A stretch of DNA of 64,000 nt from an uncultured Roseobacter sp. Lineage in GTDB: Bacteria > Pseudomonadota > Alphaproteobacteria > Rhodobacterales > Rhodobacteraceae. Below, one piece after another: positions 1-8,099 of this stretch. How positions within the stretch are numbered: the stretch's first letter is position 1; each line of letters starts with the position of its first letter. Both the position numbers and the translations under genes were made by a program. The stretch covers positions 62,001 through 126,000 of the forward strand of contig CANKZM010000008.1 in the NCBI GenBank assembly GCA_947488305.1, given 5' to 3'. The notes below the pieces were generated by a model, which was given only the letters and a program-made list of their open reading frames with translations, had not been told where the DNA came from and made no database searches.

Positions 1-547
1 CGACGAATTTCCATGTATCAGGCCCGGCCCCTACAAGGTCCCATGTGGTGACACAGCCTGCTTCCTGTGCCGCCTGCAAAAGTGCGCGCGAAGGCTCGCC
101 GTCCATTTTTGCCAACAACCCCGTGCCCCCCAGATGGAGGAAGCGGCAATCAAGGACATCGGCCAGAATGTCCGGCGATACGTCAAAATGATCCGATGCG
201 CCTCGACAATGGAGCGCAGGGCGTTCGCCATTTGGCCTGACGTTCAGGATAGTGGCCGAGGTTTCCACGCCCTCGACCTGACGCATCAAACGACAGTCGA
301 TCCCCACCTTGTCCATGTGATTGAGGACAAAATCAGCCTTTTCGTCATCTCCGACAGCACCAACTGCCTGACATTTCAACCCCAGCTTGGCCAGATCGAC
401 GACGGTCCCGCCGGCGGTTCCTGCAACCGTCAACCGGATCTCATCGATGAATTCGACGTTTCCACCGGGCGGGATGTGTTCAATTGGTCGGCCCAGAACG
501 TCCAGAATGTAGAGGCCGACAACTGAAACATCAAAACCTCTTCTCAT
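1..547 (-). CDS. PfkB-family carbohydrate kinase, 3' part cut by window edge
   Basis: The visible 182 N-terminal residues have the ribokinase/PfkB fold signatures: a first beta strand opening with DVSVVG, the glycine-rich substrate segment GTAGGTVVDLAKLG at about residues 43-56, and GAVGDDEKADF at about 63-73. The family phosphorylates sugars or sugar derivatives with ATP in the cytoplasm; the anion-hole GAGD motif and catalytic Asp lie beyond the window. The start ATG overlaps the stop of the small membrane protein upstream (ATGA), so it is the visible end of the LacI-linked ABC operon and probably phosphorylates the imported sugar or polyol or a breakdown product. The substrate cannot be read from the sequence. 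Confidence 0.85.
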   Translation of the reverse strand, partial: MRRGFDVSVVGLYILDVLGRPIEHIPPGGNVEFIDEIRLTVAGTAGGTVVDLAKLGLKCQAVGAVGDDEKADFVLNHMDKVGIDCRLMRQVEGVETSATILNVRPNGERPALHCRGASDHFDVSPDILADVLDCRFLHLGGTGLLAKMDGEPSRALLQAAQEAGCVTTWDLVGAGPDTWKFV

Positions 548-831
548 CTCAAGGTCTCCAGATACTCCACGTACAAGAAGGCTGTTCCGATCCCGAGGGA
601 CGCCGCCACGGCAAGGACGATCAGGACGATCACGAGTACTTTGACCAGTTTTCCGGCAGGCACACCCTCGCGGCAGAAGGGTACCAGATTGAAGACCAGC
701 GCCCCAATCACAACAGTGACACACCCAATGGAAAAGAGGGTCAGCGAAAATGGCTGAAAAATCGCGAGAATGGACAAGACACAAAGTCCGATAATAAGTC
801 GTTCGACGAGTTTTGCCTGGGATGCTGTCAT
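544..831 (-). CDS. Small three-helix membrane protein of the sugar ABC operon
   Basis: A 95-residue protein with about three hydrophobic helices (roughly residues 12-28, 30-50 and 62-88) and a short basic N terminus. It overlaps the ATPase gene upstream and the kinase gene downstream by 4 nt each, so it is translated as part of the transporter operon. Small membrane proteins occur in some other polyol ABC operons (for example DUF2160 proteins with the glycerol transporter), but I do not recognise this one as DUF2160. It may be an accessory subunit of the permease. The function is unknown. Confidence 0.8.
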   Translation of the reverse strand: MTASQAKLVERLIIGLCVLSILAIFQPFSLTLFSIGCVTVVIGALVFNLVPFCREGVPAGKLVKVLVIVLIVLAVAASLGIGTAFLYVEYLETLR

Positions 832-1922
832 TGGGTCCTCAACACTTGTTCGTCTTCAGTGAATACGTGGGTCGCATGCGGCGGGAAGCGGGTATGGACC
901 TTGTCGCCTTCCGCGTGCGGAATTCGCCAGTCCGTAACCAGTCGAAGGTCCTGATGGCCATCGTTGAGATGGATTAGGGTCTCGGCCCCCATGGGCTCCA
1001 CCATATCTATGACCGTCGATATTCCATCCTCCGCCGACTCGCGGCTGATCTCCAGGTTGCGGGGGCGGATACCCAAGGTCACATTTGTACCCGGGGAAAG
1101 TTCCTCGATGCGACGGTCCACCTGTATGGTCATGCTCTGACCACCCTGCACCGCGAACTGCGCGATGCCGTCTCCCTTGCTCTCAGTGAAAGTGGCAGGC
1201 AGGAGGTTCATCTGAGGCGTTCCGATAAAGCCCGCAACGAACAGGTTCGTCGGTCTCTGGAACACGTTATGCGGTGTATCCACTTGCTCTACCCGACCGT
1301 CTCGCATCACCGCGATCCGGTCCGCCATGGTCAGGGCCTCCAGTTGGTCGTGTGTCACGATCACCGTGGGGCGACTCAGATCCTGCAACACCTCTTTGAT
1401 TTCGCCACGCATTTCCTCGCGCAACTGAACGTCGAGACGGGATAGGGGCTCGTCGAAAAGGAAACACATGGGATCGCGGATGATAGACCGTCCAACCGCA
1501 ACCCGCTGCTTCTCGCCCTCGGCCAATTGGCCAGGCGTACGCTTCAAGATTCCACCCAATTGCAAGGTATCAGAGATCTTCTTGACGCGGGCGTCAATCT
1601 CAGACGCAGACAGCCCTTCGGCATGCAGAGGAAAGGCAAGATTATCCGCAACCGACAGGCTCGGATAGAGCGCATAGAACTGAAACGACATCGCGACGTT
1701 GCGATCACGGGGTGCCAGTTCATTGACCCGTTTCCCCTGAAGAATAACGTCGCCCTCAGTGGCGTATTCCAAGCCAGCGATCATACGCAGAGTGGTTGTC
1801 TTGCCACATCCCGATGGACCCAAAAGGCACAGAACTTCGCCATCGCCGACATCAAAGTTCACCTGATCGACTGCTGTCAGGTCACCGAACCGTTTGGTAA
1901 GGTTCTTAAGTTCAATCGTCAT
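828..1922 (-). CDS. Sugar/polyol ABC transporter ATPase with degenerate signature motif
   Basis: A 364-residue MalK/UgpC-type nucleotide-binding subunit with a C-terminal TOBE-like regulatory region. Walker A is GPSGCGKTT (35-43), the Q-loop glutamine is Q81, Walker B ends FDEP (156-159) and the H-loop His is H191 (THDQ). The ABC signature is LAEGE (133-137) rather than LSGGQ/E. A second ATPase at the head of the same operon has a canonical signature but no H-loop histidine, so the two probably form a heterodimer with one full and one degenerate ATP site. It overlaps the MalG-type permease gene by 4 nt (ATGA) and the small membrane protein gene by 4 nt. Confidence 0.93.
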   Translation of the reverse strand: MTIELKNLTKRFGDLTAVDQVNFDVGDGEVLCLLGPSGCGKTTTLRMIAGLEYATEGDVILQGKRVNELAPRDRNVAMSFQFYALYPSLSVADNLAFPLHAEGLSASEIDARVKKISDTLQLGGILKRTPGQLAEGEKQRVAVGRSIIRDPMCFLFDEPLSRLDVQLREEMRGEIKEVLQDLSRPTVIVTHDQLEALTMADRIAVMRDGRVEQVDTPHNVFQRPTNLFVAGFIGTPQMNLLPATFTESKGDGIAQFAVQGGQSMTIQVDRRIEELSPGTNVTLGIRPRNLEISRESAEDGISTVIDMVEPMGAETLIHLNDGHQDLRLVTDWRIPHAEGDKVHTRFPPHATHVFTEDEQVLRTQ

Positions 1923-2788
1923 TTTTTCACCGTACCAAAGGTCACACCGCGCAGAAGCTGGTTCTGCAACAGGAACGTCACAAAGAAGATGGGCAGAAGG
2001 AACAAGGTGACAATTGCAGCGAGCAGACCGTAGTCCACTCCCACTTCACCGCCCAGCGTTCGAGCCATTGCCACGGGCACCGTACGTGTCTCGACCCCCG
2101 TCAGGAGCAAGGCAAACAGGAATTCGTTCCATGTCAGGATCAAGCCAAAGACGAATGTCGCCGACAGGCCAGCCAGTATTTGCGGGATGCAGAACTTGAA
2201 AAAGACCCGGCTTTCGCTGGCGCCATCCATGCGCGCCGCATCTTCGATCTCGGGGTTCAACTCGTCAAAGAAACTTTTGACCAACCAGACCGAAAAGGGA
2301 ATGTTGAAGGCGGTGTAAAGCAGGATGATCCCCCAGTAGCTGCCCGCCAGTCCTGATAGTCGAAACATCAGAAAGATCGGGATGATCACAACGATAGGCG
2401 GCATCATCCGTGTCGTCAGAATGATGAAAAGGTAAGTGTCATTGCCGCGCAAGGGATAGCGGCTGAACGCATAGGCCGCGAGCGTGCCCACGATCAATGC
2501 AAGCCCCACCGACGTGCCCGCGATGAAGATCGAGTTGAAGAAGTAAAGTGCCATATCCGTCGACTGCGACGTACCTGTCGTGATCGAAGACCGATAAAAC
2601 ACAGACGTGAAATTCTCCAACGTTGGCGTAAAGAACAACTTGGGCGGGACGGCAAGTGCATCTGTACGGGTCTTGAAGGCCGTCAGAATAATCCAAAGCA
2701 CGGGCGAGAAGTAGATCAGCCCGACGATGCTGGTGATCAGCGTGTATCCCCATCCAGCCTTGCCGATTTCGCGATATCTACGGGCCAT
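1919..2788 (-). CDS. ABC sugar/polyol permease, MalG type
   Basis: A 289-residue inner-membrane permease with about six transmembrane helices. The cytoplasmic EAA loop, which docks onto the ATPase, is seen as EDAARMDGASESRVFFK in the second half. It starts at the ATG that overlaps the stop of the MalF-type gene by one base (TGATG), and its stop overlaps the ATPase start (ATGA). With the MalF-type partner it forms the channel for the substrate delivered by the family-1 binding protein of this operon. Confidence 0.93.
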   Translation of the reverse strand: MARRYREIGKAGWGYTLITSIVGLIYFSPVLWIILTAFKTRTDALAVPPKLFFTPTLENFTSVFYRSSITTGTSQSTDMALYFFNSIFIAGTSVGLALIVGTLAAYAFSRYPLRGNDTYLFIILTTRMMPPIVVIIPIFLMFRLSGLAGSYWGIILLYTAFNIPFSVWLVKSFFDELNPEIEDAARMDGASESRVFFKFCIPQILAGLSATFVFGLILTWNEFLFALLLTGVETRTVPVAMARTLGGEVGVDYGLLAAIVTLFLLPIFFVTFLLQNQLLRGVTFGTVKK

Positions 2789-3705
2789 CAGTCGACCTCC
2801 TCTGCGCGCCGGTTGACGGCGTAGAGATACAGGTTGGTCAGCACCACAACGATAAACAGAACAATGTAGGCCAGAGCCGAAGACTGGCTTGTTCTGAAGA
2901 ACTGGAACGCTGTCCGATAGAGATAGACGGCAATGGTTTCGGTCGAACTGCCGGGGCCGCCTTCGGTAATAATGTAGACGATATCAAAGAGCTTGAAGGT
3001 CTCGATTGTTCGGAACAATACCGCCAGCAAAAGGAGGCTCTTGATGTAAGGGAAGGTGATCGTCCAGAACCTCCGCCAACTGCTGGCGCGGTCAATCTCA
3101 GCCGCCTCATAGAGATACTTCGGGACGCTCACGAGGCCCGCAAGCACCAGCAGCATCACAAATGGAGACCACATCCACGCGTCTGCAATCACGATCCCCG
3201 CAATCGCGCCCGCCGGCGTACCCAAGACCACAAAACGGTCATCTGAGAAGTTGCTCAGCAGATAGCTCACAACACCAAATGTCGGCTCGTAAAAGAGCTT
3301 AAAGAAAACCCCAACCGACACGAAGGAGAGCATCATCGGTGTCAGAACCAGCATCAACACGATGCGCCGCATCGGAAAGGCCTTTGCAAACATAAGCGCC
3401 AGCAGAAAGCCGACGATGAGTTGCAGGATCACGGACGAACCGACGATGATCGCAGTGGTCTGAAAGCGCTCCCAGACCTTGTCATCGGTGAGCACGCGCT
3501 CATAATTTGACAGGCCGCGAAAGGTCGGCACTTTGAGGGAACTGGCCCTGTAGTTGAAGAAACTCAGCCCGAACGACCAGAGCAGTGGAAAGATATTCAT
3601 TACAAAAAGGATCGTGATGGCAGGCGTCACAAGGAGCGCACCCCGCCTCTTCGGATCCAACAACCAAGCGCCGAACCCGCCCGTTCTGCTGTTCTCGTTA
3701 GCCAT
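2788..3705 (-). CDS. ABC sugar/polyol permease, MalF type
   Basis: A 305-residue inner-membrane permease with a short N-terminal cytoplasmic tail, a first helix at about residues 24-45 and about six helices in total. The EAA-type loop is visible as YEAAEIDRASSWRRFW, slightly divergent because Asp-Arg-Ala replaces Asp-Gly-Ala. An AGGGA ribosome site precedes the ATG. It follows the binding-protein gene after a 76-nt gap that contains a strong hairpin, and is coupled to the MalG-type gene by a one-base overlap. Confidence 0.93.
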   Translation of the reverse strand: MANENSRTGGFGAWLLDPKRRGALLVTPAITILFVMNIFPLLWSFGLSFFNYRASSLKVPTFRGLSNYERVLTDDKVWERFQTTAIIVGSSVILQLIVGFLLALMFAKAFPMRRIVLMLVLTPMMLSFVSVGVFFKLFYEPTFGVVSYLLSNFSDDRFVVLGTPAGAIAGIVIADAWMWSPFVMLLVLAGLVSVPKYLYEAAEIDRASSWRRFWTITFPYIKSLLLLAVLFRTIETFKLFDIVYIITEGGPGSSTETIAVYLYRTAFQFFRTSQSSALAYIVLFIVVVLTNLYLYAVNRRAEEVD

Positions 3706-3743
3706 TAATTCCCTGCCCCGAAAGAATGCGGTTCAAAATGCCA

Positions 3744-3768
3744 GAGCCCGGGCTGAAAACCCGGGCTC
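3744..3768 (-). terminator. Hairpin after the binding-protein gene (partial terminator or mRNA stabiliser)
   Basis: A perfect 9-bp GC-rich stem GAGCCCGGG / CCCGGGCTC with a 7-nt loop lies 13-14 nt after the stop of the binding-protein gene and before the MalF-type gene. There is no long T-tract, so attenuation or protection of the binding-protein message is more likely than full termination. Confidence 0.65.
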
Positions 3769-3781
3769 CGCTGTTTATGGA

Positions 3782-5242
3782 TTAGTCGATGTAGCCGCCG
3801 TCTTCCAGCAATTCCTGCTGGAACTCAGCCACGGCATCCAACGCTTCCTTGGCGGTAATCTGCCCGGTAATCGCCTTGTCGAATTCTTCTTGCTGCTGTG
3901 TCAGCATTTCGAAGAATTCAGGAATGTGCCAGACGTCTTTCTGCCAGTCGATCATTTCGACATGGGCCCGGTTCCATGGACGCAGGTCGTTATACACCGG
4001 ATCTGCCATGACGCTCATGCGTCCCGACTGGCCGCCGTTTTTGACCGCTTCAAGCTGCGTCTCGGGGCTGAGCCACCACTTCACAACATTCAGAGCCTCA
4101 TCAACGACCTCATCGCTGTTCCAGGTTGTCAGAACAAATGGCTGACCCCCGATGTTGCCGGTGCGGTCGATCGATCCATCTGCCTGACGGGTACCGGGTG
4201 CCGGACCAAAGGCTGACTTGTCGTGGACCTTAGAGGCGCTTGGATCGAGCACTGGTTCACCCAGACCAACCCAGTCGATGATCGCGCCGACTTTACCTTG
4301 CATGTACAAATCCTGGATCACGAAAATGTCCATTTGACCGGTTTGCGCGACCGGCGGCATGTACTGCAGGTAGGACAGGTATTCATCGAAGGCCTCGACG
4401 GCCACATCGGAGTTCACCACACCTTCTGCCTGGGCTTCGGGCGCTTTGGATTCGTCCCAGATGTCTCCACCGTTCTGCCAGACGAAAGCGTTGACCTGCA
4501 TGGTTGAGAAATCATAGCCCTTACCGGCCTGGTAGGCGATCCCGTAGAAATCGTCATCCAGGGTTTCACCCGCCAGCATCTCGCCTTTCTTGCGCTGGAA
4601 GAACTCACCGATCTGACCCCATTTGGCCCAATCCGTGTCCTGCCAGTCCTCATAGGTGCAGGGCAGGTTCGTGCCATACTTGGCCTCGAAATCGGCCATC
4701 TCGCCATCATGGCAGAAGATATCTTCGCGGTAATAGGTCACGTAGGTATCCGGAAACTGCGGGAAACCGTAGTAATTGACACCTGGTGCAGGCACCTCTC
4801 CTGCCTCTTCTAACTGCGCCCGTGTCCGGTGCGGATATGTGGAATAGGCCGACACCAGCGCCGGGTGCAAATCCTGCATGATCGTCTTGAGTTCAGGGTC
4901 AGCGTTGATCTTGTCGGTGAGGTTCATGTAGTAGCCCCCCTCGACAAAAGCACCGAGCCACTGGCTGTCCGTCACGATCATCTGGTATTTCTGCTCGCCT
5001 GACGTCAGCGAGGCTGCAACGCGCTCGTAAAAGCTGGGCCATGGGATGAAATCCATCTCAAGCACAGTGTTGCCACCATTCGGCGACTTGTAGGTCTGGT
5101 CGAAATACTCCTTCATGAAACGCGTTGGCGGCCAGTCTGGCGCTGCCATCGTGATGGTAATGTCCTGTGCGGCAACGGGTGCCCCACTTAATCCCGCGGC
5201 AAGGGTTGTTGCCCCCATTAGGCCGCCTATCAAACTACGCAT
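3782..5242 (-). CDS. ABC transporter periplasmic sugar/polyol-binding protein (family 1)
   Basis: A 486-residue exported binding protein of the extracellular solute-binding family 1. The chosen ATG gives a compact signal peptide, MRSLIGGLMGATTLAAGL up to an AQD cleavage region, and is preceded by GGAGG at good spacing. An upstream in-frame ATG at 5281, also with a purine-rich site, would add 13 residues and is the alternative. The protein would capture the sugar or polyol in the periplasm for the MalFG-type permeases. It sits between the operon's first ATPase and the permeases and is followed by a hairpin. At 486 residues it is longer than typical 400-440-residue maltose-type members. Confidence 0.92.
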   Translation of the reverse strand: MRSLIGGLMGATTLAAGLSGAPVAAQDITITMAAPDWPPTRFMKEYFDQTYKSPNGGNTVLEMDFIPWPSFYERVAASLTSGEQKYQMIVTDSQWLGAFVEGGYYMNLTDKINADPELKTIMQDLHPALVSAYSTYPHRTRAQLEEAGEVPAPGVNYYGFPQFPDTYVTYYREDIFCHDGEMADFEAKYGTNLPCTYEDWQDTDWAKWGQIGEFFQRKKGEMLAGETLDDDFYGIAYQAGKGYDFSTMQVNAFVWQNGGDIWDESKAPEAQAEGVVNSDVAVEAFDEYLSYLQYMPPVAQTGQMDIFVIQDLYMQGKVGAIIDWVGLGEPVLDPSASKVHDKSAFGPAPGTRQADGSIDRTGNIGGQPFVLTTWNSDEVVDEALNVVKWWLSPETQLEAVKNGGQSGRMSVMADPVYNDLRPWNRAHVEMIDWQKDVWHIPEFFEMLTQQQEEFDKAITGQITAKEALDAVAEFQQELLEDGGYID

Positions 5243-5300
5243 ATATCTTCCTCCACTTGTTGCTGTTTTAGAAATTTCCATTTTCTGCTCCCCCACAAAT

Positions 5301-6386
5301 CTAACCCACTGCCTTGTTCATTCGTTGACCGCTTTCGCGGTGAAAAAAGTGCAAATCCGCTGGGTCAAAAGACACTTCAATTTCGTCGCCGACTGAATAT
5401 TGCGCGGCGACCTCTTCACGTAGAACCATCTTCATTGCGACGTCCTGTGCTGCTACGTCAAAGATCGTGACATCACCCAAAGGCTCCGTCAGATGGATCT
5501 TTGCCGCAAATCTTTCGCCGGTGCCTGTCGCATCCGCAAGCGACAGGTCGTGCGGCCGCAATCCAATCGCCAGGTCATCACCCGATGGAAGCCCTGCTAT
5601 CTGGATGGGTTTCTTCAGGAACGGCAAAGTCACTTGCTCGTTATTGCGGTCACCGCATGACAATACGTTGATGGGTGGAGATCCCACCATGCGCGCCACA
5701 TACAGGTTATCGGGCATGCTGTAGAGATCGCGCGGCGTGCCTATTGCCACAACCTTGCCGTTCTCCATGACGCCCACGCGCTCACCCATTGTCAACGCTT
5801 CCAGCTGATCAGGCGTTGCATAAAGCATCGTCATCCCGAGTTCCCGGTGTAATCGCTTGAATTCAGCACGCATCTCGTGCCGAAGCTTGGCATCAAGATT
5901 GGTCAAAGGCTCGTCCAACAGCAGCAGTTTCGGGCGACGCACAATGGCGCGGCCAATCGCGACGCGCTGTTGCTCGCCCCCTGACAACGTGGTCGGCTTG
6001 CGCTTTAGGGTGTGCGAGACGCGTAAAAGCTCGGCGACCTCACCCACACGTTTTCTGATCTCAGCGTCGGAGATGCCATCGCGCCGCAACGGATGACCAA
6101 GGTTCGCTTCTACGGTCATATGAGGGTAGAGCGCGAATGTCTGGAATATCATTGACATGCCGCGGTTCTGAACGGGTGCATTGGTCCGATCCTGCCCATC
6201 AAACCACACTTCGCCCCCCTTCAGCTCTTCAAGCCCAGAGATCGCACGTAACGTTGTTGTCTTGCCTGATGAGGAAGGCCCCAACAGGCAGAAAAACTCA
6301 CCATCCGCCACGTCGAAGCTCATATCCTCCAGTGCTACGACATTCCCAAATTCACGACGGAGATTTTTGACCTGAAGTTCAGACAC
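5301..6386 (-). CDS. Sugar/polyol ABC transporter ATPase lacking the H-loop histidine
   Basis: A 361-residue MalK-type ATPase that opens the transport operon. It has Walker A GPSSSGKTT (36-44), Q-loop Q82, canonical signature LSGGE (134-138) and Walker B LLDEP (156-160). The H-loop reads YATPDQ, so Pro192 stands where the catalytic His is expected. The GTG start is chosen because AAGGAG lies 9 nt upstream; an ATG 39 nt further upstream would place this ribosome site inside the gene. It is the complement of the second ATPase of the operon, which keeps the His but has a weak signature. About 126 nt separate it from lacI, which has the same orientation. Confidence 0.92.
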   Translation of the reverse strand: MSELQVKNLRREFGNVVALEDMSFDVADGEFFCLLGPSSSGKTTTLRAISGLEELKGGEVWFDGQDRTNAPVQNRGMSMIFQTFALYPHMTVEANLGHPLRRDGISDAEIRKRVGEVAELLRVSHTLKRKPTTLSGGEQQRVAIGRAIVRRPKLLLLDEPLTNLDAKLRHEMRAEFKRLHRELGMTMLYATPDQLEALTMGERVGVMENGKVVAIGTPRDLYSMPDNLYVARMVGSPPINVLSCGDRNNEQVTLPFLKKPIQIAGLPSGDDLAIGLRPHDLSLADATGTGERFAAKIHLTEPLGDVTIFDVAAQDVAMKMVLREEVAAQYSVGDEIEVSFDPADLHFFHRESGQRMNKAVG

Positions 6387-6512
6387 GCGGCTCTGCTCCT
6401 TTCTGATGAGAGAGAGAAAAAACACCTGCGAGGAAATCCAAATTTCTATTCGGACGTGGCAAGAATCCCGGTGCCGTCATCAGCGCTGCGCGCAAATTGA
6501 ACAGGTTGGGTT

Positions 6513-7535
6513 TCATGGCAAATTATCCCTGACAAAGATCTCAATTCTGATCCGTTCCTGGCTTTCGTTGATCGCCGAATCGTCAGCGAGTGCTTTGAGC
6601 ACTCGCACCGCGCTGCGCACCTCATGGCTGGGGTCCTGAACCAGAACGGCGTCGATCACGCCAGAGATCAGGGCCTCGCGCGTATGCTCGGACAGTTCGG
6701 TGGTTACGACACTGATCTCGGATTGCGCCGCCTCTATGGCCTCGATCACGCCACGCGTACCGCCGCCGAGACTATACAAGCCAACGATGTTCGGGTTTTG
6801 GGCTAGCAGAATCGACAGCTTTTCATCGACGACGCCAGCCAGTTCCTCGCCTTCGATCCACGGCAGAACATTGAGGTGCGGACATTCGGCGCGCATGACT
6901 TGCTCAAAACCCATACGTCGCTCAACGTGGTCTCGCAGCGTGCCGGAGCCTGCCACAACGGCAATATCACCAGAGGGCGCCGACACGAACCGTTTGAGCA
7001 AGCTGGCCGCGACGCGTCCGGCCGCCACATTGTCTATCCCGATAAACCTTTCACGCCCGGAGTTTGGAATGTCCGAGATGAAGGTAACCACATGAATACC
7101 TTGGGCCCGCAACCGATTAATAACGTTCCGCACCGTTTGGCTTTCGATGGCAACAATCGCGACACCATCGCCAATATCATCACCCAATTCATCAATCGCT
7201 TCGACGACAGCTTCCGGACTCAGCGGCGGAACAGCAATCATCTGTATATCGATTCTGTTCTTCGATCCGACATCACGTGCATCTTCGATTTCCCGCCGCA
7301 CATCGCTGAAAAATGCGGTTTCCCCCGCAGGAACAATAAACGTGAACCGGTAGTTTTTTCCTCGGGCGAGATCCGCCGCAGCCTGATCCCGCACGAATTT
7401 CAACTCTTCCATGGCAGAATGAACCTTGGAGATCGTATTCTGGCTCACGCCCTTGCGATGATTGAGCACACGATCAACAGTGGCCACGCTCACTCCAGCA
7501 GCTTTTGCGACGTCTTGTGCCGTGACCCGGTTCAT
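6513..7535 (-). CDS. LacI-family transcriptional regulator
   Basis: A 340-residue regulator. The N-terminal helix-turn-helix and hinge are typical: TAQDVAKAAGVSVATVDRVL at residues 4-23, then the periplasmic-binding-protein-like effector domain (about 60-330), which probably senses a sugar or polyol. GGGAG lies 6 nt before the ATG. It is transcribed toward the ABC operon and diverges from the RbsD/FucU gene; a 30-bp imperfect palindrome in the shared upstream region is a good candidate operator. It most likely represses the transporter and metabolic genes in the absence of substrate. Confidence 0.93.
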   Translation of the reverse strand: MNRVTAQDVAKAAGVSVATVDRVLNHRKGVSQNTISKVHSAMEELKFVRDQAAADLARGKNYRFTFIVPAGETAFFSDVRREIEDARDVGSKNRIDIQMIAVPPLSPEAVVEAIDELGDDIGDGVAIVAIESQTVRNVINRLRAQGIHVVTFISDIPNSGRERFIGIDNVAAGRVAASLLKRFVSAPSGDIAVVAGSGTLRDHVERRMGFEQVMRAECPHLNVLPWIEGEELAGVVDEKLSILLAQNPNIVGLYSLGGGTRGVIEAIEAAQSEISVVTTELSEHTREALISGVIDAVLVQDPSHEVRSAVRVLKALADDSAINESQERIRIEIFVRDNLP

Positions 7536-7556
7536 TTTTACTCCCTTTGACCAAAA

Positions 7557-7586
7557 GGTTGATGTAGTAAATGATGTACGTCAACC
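7557..7586. promoter_or_regulatory. Candidate LacI-type operator between lacI and the mutarotase gene
   Basis: Inverted repeat GGTTGATGTA, a 10-nt spacer, then TACGTCAACC, with 9 of 10 positions matching. It lies in the 94-nt divergent intergenic region, 22 nt from the lacI start codon and 44 nt before the RbsD/FucU start, so one bound regulator could control both promoters. The arms are longer than in most LacI operators, so it might also be two overlapping half-sites. Confidence 0.5.
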
Positions 7587-7629
7587 AAAAATCAGACTAA
7601 TTCACCTCAATGTAGAAAGGTGCTCCCTC

Positions 7630-8064
7630 ATGCTTATAGGTATCGATCCCGTTCTGACGCCCGATCTGCTGCGCCATCTGCGCGCAATGGGTCATGGCGA
7701 TCAGCTCGTAATCGCCGACGCGAATTTCCCGGCAGAGACTTGTGGAAAGAGGATCGAACGGCTTGCGGGCGTGTCCGCAACCGAAGCATTGCGTTCAATT
7801 CTGTCGATCATGCCGCTGGATACATATGTGAAGGCACCCGCCCGCACCATGGAAGTTGTCGGCGATCCAAACGCAGTGCCAGAGATTGTTGCTGAATTCC
7901 AGGACATCATCAATAAGGTCGCAGACAACCCCTGTAAAATCCAAGGCGTTGAACGCCATGCGTTTTACGTCGAAGCTGAAAAGACCTATTGCGTTGTGCA
8001 GACTGCGGAGCAGCGTTTTTACGGCAACATCATCCTGTCAAAAGGTGTCGTGCCGCCCAAATAG
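7630..8064 (+). CDS. RbsD/FucU-family sugar mutarotase
   Basis: A 144-residue protein of the ribose pyranase/fucose mutarotase family. The N-terminal LRHLRAMGHGDQLVIADANF (about residues 9-28) carries the conserved catalytic-type His and Asp, and the C-terminal YCVVQTAE-x-YGNIIL block closes the active site of a neighbouring subunit in this family. It interconverts anomers or ring forms of an aldose in the cytoplasm. The ATG is chosen because it gives the family N terminus; upstream in-frame codons run into the lacI regulatory region. It diverges from lacI and converges on the kinase gene, so it belongs to the same sugar module as a single-gene unit. Confidence 0.9.
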   Translation: MLIGIDPVLTPDLLRHLRAMGHGDQLVIADANFPAETCGKRIERLAGVSATEALRSILSIMPLDTYVKAPARTMEVVGDPNAVPEIVAEFQDIINKVADNPCKIQGVERHAFYVEAEKTYCVVQTAEQRFYGNIILSKGVVPPK

Positions 8065-8099
8065 TTTCTGGCAGTATCCAGCATCATGAAATCTTGAAC

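Noticed and set aside
134-954. Two overlapping rightward frames at the left edge
   Set aside because: They are antisense to the PfkB kinase, the small membrane protein and the ATPase end, all supported by motifs and by ATGA overlaps.
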